The notes beneath the pieces are model-generated. The model saw only the letters and a program-made list of their open reading frames with translations, made no database searches and was not told the origin of the DNA. 35,025 bases of DNA from Deltaproteobacteria bacterium (GTDB lineage: Bacteria > Desulfobacterota_D > UBA1144 > Nemesobacterales > UBA2774), in the NCBI GenBank assembly GCA_029262275.1, contig JAJCZS010000013.1, forward strand, positions 1 through 35,025, written 5' to 3'. Shown here one piece after another: positions 29,859-35,025 of this stretch; position 1 is the first letter of the stretch, and the number at the start of each line of letters is the position of its first letter. The position numbers and the translations under genes were made by a program.

Positions 29859-31448
29859 ATGAATCTTTATAAAAACATACAGATGGCGTATGTGTTTGTA
29901 GTACTAACTGTGCTCGCAGGCGCACTTATGACACCTACCGTCTTTGCTCAAGAACCAACGGCTGGCTACAACACCCAGATCCCAGAGTCAATCATGACAC
30001 CGGATAGCTTAAAGACGAGAATAGGTACTTTTGAATTCTTCGATGGAATTCCGACCCAGGAAACTGCCGATGCCATATACAACAACCTCGACTACATCCG
30101 AGGTGTCGAGACGTTCTTGAACGGACTTCCCGCAGCCTCTATGGAGGCGATTCGGCGTGGGCAGGCAAGTCTCGGTCTCAATAATTCCAATCAAGTCTTA
30201 ATCTTCGATGAACTAATGAACAGCAACTCGCTGTTTCTTACCGGCAATACTGACACCGTCTACGTCTCAGTATTTCTCGACCTGAAGAAAGATGGCCCTA
30301 CTGTCATAGAGGTTCCCGCAGAAAGTGGCCCCGGGACAGTCAATGATGCCTTCTTCCGATTCGTAACCGACACCGGTCCTCCAGGTCCCGACAAAGGCAA
30401 GGGAGGCAAGTACCTGATCCTCCCTCCTGATTACGATGGAGAGCTAGATCCTCCTGTCGGCGGCATGGAAGCTGAGGTAGAGGGAGAAAAGTACTTTGTT
30501 TCCAAGTCCACAAGCTGGGTAAACTGGTACATCGCTCGAGGCTTTCTTAAAGACGGCAAGCCAGACTTCTCAAGCCAACTGTTTAGAAATGGCCTTAAGA
30601 TTTATCCTCTCGCCAAAAGAACTGACCAGCCACAGATGGAGTTCCTAGATGGATCAGGGAAGGCATTCAATACTATTAGTTCCAATGACTATAGCTTCTT
30701 TGAAGAGCTTAACGCTGTCATACAGCGTGAGCCAATTGAGATGCTGGAACCACAATTGCGCGGGATTTATTCGTCTATTGGCATTGAGAAAGGTATGCCA
30801 TTTGCTCCGGATGACCGTATGAAGGAGATCCTAACCAAAGCAGTGGCCGTGGGCAACGCGACAGCACGTACGATGCTCTGGTATGAGCGCGACAAATCGG
30901 CATTCCTCTACGAGGACAGCTATTGGAAGAGAGGTTTTGTAGGCGGATCCTATGAGTTCCTCAAGAACAAGGGAATGGGTGGACGCAATTTGGATGCGCG
31001 TGCACAATTCTTTTACTTTGCAACCGTCAACACTCCTGCAATGACTTGGAAACTGATCGGAAAGGGATCTCAATATGCCTGGGGCTATCTGGATTCCCAG
31101 GGGAATTACCTAGACGGCGGCAAGAACTATAAGCTCAACATCCCAAAAGACGTGCCCGCACAGAAGTTTCTTTCGGTTGTCGTATATGATCCGCAGACAC
31201 GATCTCAACTCCAGACAGATCAGCCATTTCCAAGTAAGAACAGCGTGCGAGACAAAGACACGTTGGTCTTCAATGACGATGGGTCATTCGATCTGTACTT
31301 CGGCCCCAGTGCACCCAAAGGAATGGAAGCAAACTGGATACAGACGGTTCCCAATAAGGGTTGGTTCTCCGTATTGCGACTTTATAGCCCAACTCAGGCA
31401 TGGTTTAACAAGACATGGCGACCGGGTGAGATTGAATTAGTTGAGTGA
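29859..31448 (+). CDS. DUF1254/DUF1214 domain-containing exported protein
   Basis: 529 residues. Signal peptide about 1-31 (ends VFAQ). The N-terminal half ('YIRGVETFLNGLPAASMEAIRRG...LFLTGNTDTVYVSVFLDLKKDGPTVIEVP') is DUF1254. The C-terminal half ('YFYFATVNTPAM...YAWGYLDSQGNYLDGGKNYKLNIPKDVPAQKFLSVVVYDPQTRSQLQTDQPFPS...DGSFDLYFGPSAPKGMEANWIQTVPNKGWFSVLRLYSPTQAWFNKTWRPGEIE') is DUF1214. Length and order are normal for this pair. Codon use is richer in G/C-ending codons than the neighbouring CTERM genes, which may signal later acquisition. GGAGGGG precedes the ATG. Biochemical role not established. Confidence 0.93.
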   Translation: MNLYKNIQMAYVFVVLTVLAGALMTPTVFAQEPTAGYNTQIPESIMTPDSLKTRIGTFEFFDGIPTQETADAIYNNLDYIRGVETFLNGLPAASMEAIRRGQASLGLNNSNQVLIFDELMNSNSLFLTGNTDTVYVSVFLDLKKDGPTVIEVPAESGPGTVNDAFFRFVTDTGPPGPDKGKGGKYLILPPDYDGELDPPVGGMEAEVEGEKYFVSKSTSWVNWYIARGFLKDGKPDFSSQLFRNGLKIYPLAKRTDQPQMEFLDGSGKAFNTISSNDYSFFEELNAVIQREPIEMLEPQLRGIYSSIGIEKGMPFAPDDRMKEILTKAVAVGNATARTMLWYERDKSAFLYEDSYWKRGFVGGSYEFLKNKGMGGRNLDARAQFFYFATVNTPAMTWKLIGKGSQYAWGYLDSQGNYLDGGKNYKLNIPKDVPAQKFLSVVVYDPQTRSQLQTDQPFPSKNSVRDKDTLVFNDDGSFDLYFGPSAPKGMEANWIQTVPNKGWFSVLRLYSPTQAWFNKTWRPGEIELVE

Positions 31449-31490
31449 CCTCTATTTCATATTCTAAAAAGACAATTTAATTCTAAAAAA

Positions 31491-31526
31491 GGGAGCTTGA
31501 ACAAATTGTTCTGGCTCCTTTTTTTT
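31491..31526 (+). terminator. Terminator of the GGGAGC/GCTCCC family (copy 5)
   Basis: GGAGC (31492-31496) pairs with GCTCC (31514-31518), inner GAACA/TGTTC, eight T. Confidence 0.88.
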
Positions 31527-31598
31527 ATTTATTATTCTGCTAATTTTATTTATCCAGGCTATAATATTATTAAGAACCTTTTTGTGAGGAGGCATCTT

Positions 31599-32168
31599 AT
31601 GAAGACATTACTTTTAGGAATCGGATTAGTACTAGTAGTAGCCATGTCACTTGGTTGTGATGAGAACAACAATGTAATGGCACAGGACAATGATCCTATG
31701 GAACCGGGGCCAATGGACCCAGGACCAATGACAGAAGCGATGACTATGGTAACAGGAAAAGTTATTGCCTCGGGCGATCAGTGCGATGGTATGCTAGATG
31801 GTTTTTCAGTTGGGGACGAGGTTATGATTGAGATGAATGCCGGAACCGAAGAGACTCAACCTGGAGGGAAAGTTGTAAATATGACTACTGGAAATTCTGT
31901 TGATTGCGGCGGGAACACGTCAATTATGGATGATCCCTTGCTATCACTTCTTGCATGCGCGTCAGAAAACAGCCAGATTTCCTCCTTCAAAAATGGAGAT
32001 TTTATGACAATGATGGTGGAATTTACTTGGACTCAGAGTTTTAAACAAGATATTGCTAAGTCTGCTTACATAATTAATCAAAACATCGATTTCGTCGAAG
32101 ATCTGGACTTAAAAAAAGTTCCTTGCGCAAGGGTAATGATAGAGACACTAAGTGCTGCAGGCATGTAA
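31599..32168 (+). CDS. Methionine-rich lipoprotein
   Basis: 189 residues; start 31599 with GAGGAGG 6 nt upstream. The longer frame from 31497 runs back through the preceding terminator and is rejected. Lipobox MSLGC (Cys about 20). A Met/Pro-rich segment (MEPGPMDPGPMTEAMTM) follows, then a domain with several Cys (QCDG, VDCGG, ACASE, PCARV). Likely envelope-anchored. Met-rich stretches are sometimes linked to copper binding, but no ligand set is clear enough to claim this. Confidence 0.75.
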   Translation: MKTLLLGIGLVLVVAMSLGCDENNNVMAQDNDPMEPGPMDPGPMTEAMTMVTGKVIASGDQCDGMLDGFSVGDEVMIEMNAGTEETQPGGKVVNMTTGNSVDCGGNTSIMDDPLLSLLACASENSQISSFKNGDFMTMMVEFTWTQSFKQDIAKSAYIINQNIDFVEDLDLKKVPCARVMIETLSAAGM

Positions 32169-32232
32169 TGAAAAGGGAGCTTTACCTGTTGGCTAGTCTC
32201 CCCTATAAATTGTTTTCATCTAATACCCCTTT

Positions 32233-32715
32233 CTACCAATATCTAAATCCAAAAATAAAGAACACTGCACTAAGCAAGCATGCGACAGTGCGCACATGAT
32301 TCCAGGCGGTCCAGTCGGTCAAATATCTGGCCCATAGATTTGCTGCCTCATCTGCATCTGAACTAAGTGCATCAAGTGCTTTATTCATTGGTACGTTAAA
32401 TGCGATGGTCACAAGAAACGATCCGATTAAATAAATCAGGGCACCTATTAATATATAGACAGCTCCTTGATGGCCCCAGAACCAAAATATAGATACAGCC
32501 AAAAGAGCAGATATAACCGCTGTTCCAATGAAGGCTGCAAAAAATAGAGGATTTAGAATCACACGATTAATGTTTTGCATGGCAGCAATACCCTGGGAAG
32601 ACGGGAGCTGCCTAAGGGCGTTCATAACTGTATTAGAGAATATGAAAAACACTCCCGCCATTATCCCGGAGCCTACTGCAGATAAAAGGACAGCAATTAA
32701 TAGTACGTTAGCCAT
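32233..32715 (-). CDS. DUF1772 (anthrone oxygenase-like) membrane protein
   Basis: 160 residues with four hydrophobic helices (about 3-27, 55-77, 83-108, 140-157). 'SGIMAGVFFIFSNTVMNALRQLPSSQGIAAMQNIN' and 'FNVPMNKALDAL...WARYLTDWTAWNHVRT' are hallmarks of DUF1772. Its ATG overlaps the stop of the NmrA-like gene by 8 nt (ATGGCTAA), so the two are translationally coupled. GGGAGG precedes the start. Related fungal enzymes oxidise anthrones; a quinone or aromatic substrate is possible but not shown. Confidence 0.9.
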   Translation of the reverse strand: MANVLLIAVLLSAVGSGIMAGVFFIFSNTVMNALRQLPSSQGIAAMQNINRVILNPLFFAAFIGTAVISALLAVSIFWFWGHQGAVYILIGALIYLIGSFLVTIAFNVPMNKALDALSSDADEAANLWARYLTDWTAWNHVRTVACLLSAVFFIFGFRYW

Positions 32716-33574
32716 TTGCGACCTCCCCTACTTTCCAAGCACCCTCTGAGGCTGCTTTGCGAGCAAATTCTGAGAAATCTCTGGGTTTTCTTCCAATTGC
32801 ACGCTCCACCCCATCACATAAGTAAGAATTTCTGCCGTCTAAAACTTCAGTAAATAGATAGTTCACAAGCTGCACATAGTCCTGGGGTACTCCCTCTTTA
32901 ACCATTGCATCTATGAAAACATCATTTGGTATCTGTGTGTAGTGCACGTCAAACCCTGCAGCCTCTGATATTTCTTTAACCGTCTCAGTGAAAGTCATAA
33001 GGCGGGGGCCGGTTAGCTCATAGAGCTCACCGCGGTGCCCGTCTTCGGTAAGTGCTGCAACAGCAACATCGGCAATGTCGTCTACATCGATGAATGCCTC
33101 CTTCACTTCCCCAGCAGGAAGAGCAACTTCTCCTGAGAGCACCAAATCCCTCATGAACGCCTCGCTGAAGTTCTGTGCAAACCAGCTGGCTCTAAGAATT
33201 GTCCAATCTGCGCCAGAGTTCTGAACTATCTGTTCGCACTTTTGAGCCTCTTCTTCACCGCGGCCAGATAGTAACACCAAATGTTTGACTCCGCTTTTTA
33301 AAGCGAGGTTTGTGAATGCCTGTATTGCATCAACAGCACCAGGAACTGCAAGATCTGGATAGAAAGATATGTATACTGCCCTTACCCCCTTAAGTGCAGG
33401 AGCCCAGGTGCTCTGATCATACCACTCAAAGCTCGGATTGGCAGAGCGGGAACCCACTCTTACAGGTAGTCCCTTTTCGTTTAGTTGATCAACTATCCTG
33501 CGACCTGTTTTGCCTGTGCCGCCTAGTACTAAAACAATGTTTCCTTCTACTTCTGAGTTAATTATATTTTGCAT
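32708..33574 (-). CDS. NmrA-like NAD(P)-binding protein
   Basis: 288 residues, atypical SDR. 'IVLVLGGTGKTGRRIVDQL' (about 13-31) is the GxxGxxG-type nucleotide loop; the classical YxxxK catalytic pair is absent, as in NmrA/HSCARG-type redox sensors and quinone oxidoreductases. 'LVLLSGRGEEEAQ' and 'ILRASWFAQNFSE' are typical of the family. AAGGAG precedes the ATG. First gene of the two-gene unit with DUF1772, divergent from the AraC-type regulator 152 nt away. Confidence 0.9.
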   Translation of the reverse strand: MQNIINSEVEGNIVLVLGGTGKTGRRIVDQLNEKGLPVRVGSRSANPSFEWYDQSTWAPALKGVRAVYISFYPDLAVPGAVDAIQAFTNLALKSGVKHLVLLSGRGEEEAQKCEQIVQNSGADWTILRASWFAQNFSEAFMRDLVLSGEVALPAGEVKEAFIDVDDIADVAVAALTEDGHRGELYELTGPRLMTFTETVKEISEAAGFDVHYTQIPNDVFIDAMVKEGVPQDYVQLVNYLFTEVLDGRNSYLCDGVERAIGRKPRDFSEFARKAASEGAWKVGEVANG

Positions 33575-33630
33575 CTTATTCTCCTTTTACCGCAGTTGTT
33601 TATTTACTTACTATCCAGTATAAGGCTAAT

Positions 33631-33654
33631 ACGCTAGAGCGTCTATGATAGTAT
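33631..33654. promoter_or_regulatory. Divergent promoter region with short dyad
   Basis: ACGCT-AG-AGCGT (33631-33642), a 5-bp inverted repeat, lies between the NmrA-like and AraC-type genes. TATGATAGTAT (33644-33654) follows, like an extended -10 toward the AraC gene. Probable regulator binding site. Confidence 0.4.
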
Positions 33655-33726
33655 GTCGCTATTTCATGCTCATTCGTCCAGCACTCTAGGTTTGACTGCA
33701 ATATAGACCAGTGCTATAGTAAATCC

Positions 33727-34728
33727 ATGAGTACATCTGAGATATACATTGAACCCAACGCCGATCCTTGGGTCCCGGTGGATCCGCTTGGAGAAGCGCT
33801 TCACCATCTCCATATGAATGGGGTTTTTTATGCCCGCTCGGAGTTCACAGCTCCTTGGGGTCTTGACCTCCCTCCTTTTGATGACTGCATGATGTTTCAT
33901 GTGGTGACCAAGGGAAGCTCTTGGGTAGAGGTCGAAGGGGTTGAGCCTGTTTTGCTAAAACCCGGGGATTTTGCACTGGTACCTCATGGAAGAGGTCATC
34001 AGCTAAAGTGTGAACCTGGAGCAAAATGTGCAGGTTTATTTGATGTGCCTAGGGTTGAGTACAGTGAGCGTTATGAAATTATCAAACATGGCGGCGGTGG
34101 AGATCCAACCACTATGATTTGCGGAGTTGTTAGGTTTGATCACCCAGCAGCTCGAAGCCTGGTAGAGCTTTTGCCCCGCATTATATACATAGAGGCATGG
34201 CGTGCTCCTCAGATGGAGTGGATCCAGAGCACACTAAGACTAATGGCTGCTGAGGCAAGTGAGATTAAGCCAGGGGGAGAGACAATAATCACACGCCTTG
34301 CCGATATTCTGGTGATCCAGGCCATACGCACTTGGATGGCTGAGGACCCTGCTTCAAAAACAGGTTGGCTTGGTGCCCTTCAAGATAAGGAAATTGGACA
34401 CGCTATACTACTAATCCAGCGCAACCCTGAGCGCCCGTGGACTGTGGAGTCTTTAGCAAATGAAGTGGCAATGTCGCGCTCCGCATTTGCTGCACGTTTT
34501 AAGGAGCTGGTTGGCGAATCCCCAATGCAATATACCACCCGCTGGAAAATGAATCTGGCTTTGACGTGGCTCGAGAAAGAAAAGATGACAGTCAGCAAGC
34601 TTGCCGATCGCTTGGGTTACCAATCAGAAGCCGCATTCAGCCGAGCTTTTAAGCGCTTTATGGGATTCTCTCCTGGCTATGCCAAAAGAAACGGACAGAG
34701 CACTCATGAACATTCCACACAGCTATAA
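33727..34728 (+). CDS. AraC family transcriptional regulator with N-terminal cupin
   Basis: 333 residues. Residues about 15-190 form the cupin_6 type sensor ('DPLGEALHHLHMNGVFYARSEFTAPWGLDLPP', 'VLLKPGDFALVPHGRGHQL'). Residues about 225-325 hold the double helix-turn-helix ('WTVESLANEVAMSRSAFAARFKELVGESPMQYTTRWKMNLAL' and 'MTVSKLADRLGYQSEAAFSRAFKRFMGFSPGYAKR'). No Shine-Dalgarno near the ATG. Regulators of this type often sit beside, and activate, oxidoreductase genes; here the divergent NmrA/DUF1772 pair is the natural target. Confidence 0.93.
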   Translation: MSTSEIYIEPNADPWVPVDPLGEALHHLHMNGVFYARSEFTAPWGLDLPPFDDCMMFHVVTKGSSWVEVEGVEPVLLKPGDFALVPHGRGHQLKCEPGAKCAGLFDVPRVEYSERYEIIKHGGGGDPTTMICGVVRFDHPAARSLVELLPRIIYIEAWRAPQMEWIQSTLRLMAAEASEIKPGGETIITRLADILVIQAIRTWMAEDPASKTGWLGALQDKEIGHAILLIQRNPERPWTVESLANEVAMSRSAFAARFKELVGESPMQYTTRWKMNLALTWLEKEKMTVSKLADRLGYQSEAAFSRAFKRFMGFSPGYAKRNGQSTHEHSTQL

Positions 34729-34737
34729 TAGCCAGCC

Positions 34738-35025
34738 CTACTCTTTTGGAAATTCGATTATTGTGAACTGAAGCTGATGCTCATTGGTTCTAGCCTCTGG
34801 TTGAGTAAAAATGTTAATATCCGTTAAAATTATCCCGGGGTTGTTCTGAGGATTATTCTCCTCTGCTTCTGTGTCAATTGCATCATCAAGATCAAGACCG
34901 TCACCCTCATCATCACCGTCTTCCTCTTCGACATCAATTAGTCTTCCAATATCGGTGAACCGCTCAAATTCAAATGGAACCCCTTCTGCCTCGGCAATTG
35001 AGTTTCCATCCATCACCTGGAAATG
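34738..35025 (-). CDS. Acidic protein, C-terminal part, cut by window edge
   Basis: At least 95 codons, open to the window end, so the true start is outside; the ATG/GTG codons near 35011-35016 are probably internal. The stretch 'LIDVEEEDGDDEGDGLDLDDAIDTEAEENN' is strongly acidic, flanked by beta-strand-like ends ('GIILTDINIF', 'HQLQFTIIEF'). No family recognised. Convergent with the AraC gene, 9 nt between the stops. Confidence 0.55.
   Translation of the reverse strand, partial: HFQVMDGNSIAEAEGVPFEFERFTDIGRLIDVEEEDGDDEGDGLDLDDAIDTEAEENNPQNNPGIILTDINIFTQPEARTNEHQLQFTIIEFPKE

Overview
The window reads as a moderately AT-rich chromosomal stretch of a Gram-negative bacterium. Twelve secreted proteins end in a PTLSEWGL- or PTMSEYGL-type motif, one membrane helix and an RRR tail. 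This is the IPTL-CTERM sorting signal, processed by exosortase H-type systems in Gram-negatives that make extracellular matrix or envelope polymers. Low GC, many lipoproteins and glycine- or cysteine-rich surface proteins, and strong GGAGG ribosome sites would fit a deltaproteobacterial or Dadabacteria-like lineage. That placement is a guess; no rRNA or core marker gene is present, and no exosortase gene lies in the window.

Layout. (1) 0-6.5 kb: two near-identical SDR dehydrogenase genes flank three paralogous secreted propeller-like proteins of a Tyr-variant (SEYGL) sorting class. Each of the three is preceded by the same type of extended -10 promoter and by a structured leader RNA whose helices are kept by compensatory changes. 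(2) 6.5-10.7 kb: ordinary and accessory genes: a PPOX flavin-type protein, a small secreted peptide, a GIY-YIG nuclease beside a palindromic repeat, a small membrane protein, a pentameric ligand-gated ion channel homologue, and a PaaK-like adenylate-forming enzyme. A remnant of the PaaK-like gene's 3' end lies on the far side of the channel gene. (3) 10.8-18.2 kb: tandem IPTL-CTERM genes (a frameshifted beta-helix protein, a jelly-roll-like protein, a small Cys protein, two duplicated beta-repeat/Ig-like proteins), then an RTX-like calcium-repeat protein behind a second, unrelated multi-helix leader RNA. (4) 18.2-20.6 kb: a thiol/metal-flavoured cluster with an acid phosphatase remnant, a 32-residue metallothionein-like peptide, a SigZ-like sigma factor with a Cys tail, a double AhpD-like protein and a secreted 17-residue Cys-repeat protein. 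(5) 20.7-25.2 kb: more secreted proteins, including one with a different C-terminal anchor. (6) 25.5-32.2 kb: a TetR regulator with an NTF2-like partner, a lipoprotein with strict 15-residue DG repeats, two small IPTL-CTERM proteins, a DUF1254/DUF1214 protein and a Met-rich lipoprotein. (7) 32.2-35 kb: DUF1772 and NmrA genes opposite an AraC/cupin regulator, then the end of an acidic protein cut by the window edge.

How it works together: most of the window is a surface-protein island. At least eight of the sorted-protein genes share a promoter of the form TTGTnn, 17 nt, TAnnnT (usually TAnnAT) with a TGA or near-TGA extension, suggesting common expression. Most genes are monocistronic, each with its own strong hairpin terminator, and several terminators share a GGGAGC/GCTCCC stem. 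The most novel-looking elements are the two families of structured leader RNA (988-1134, 2567-2709, 4144-4315; and 17000-17158).
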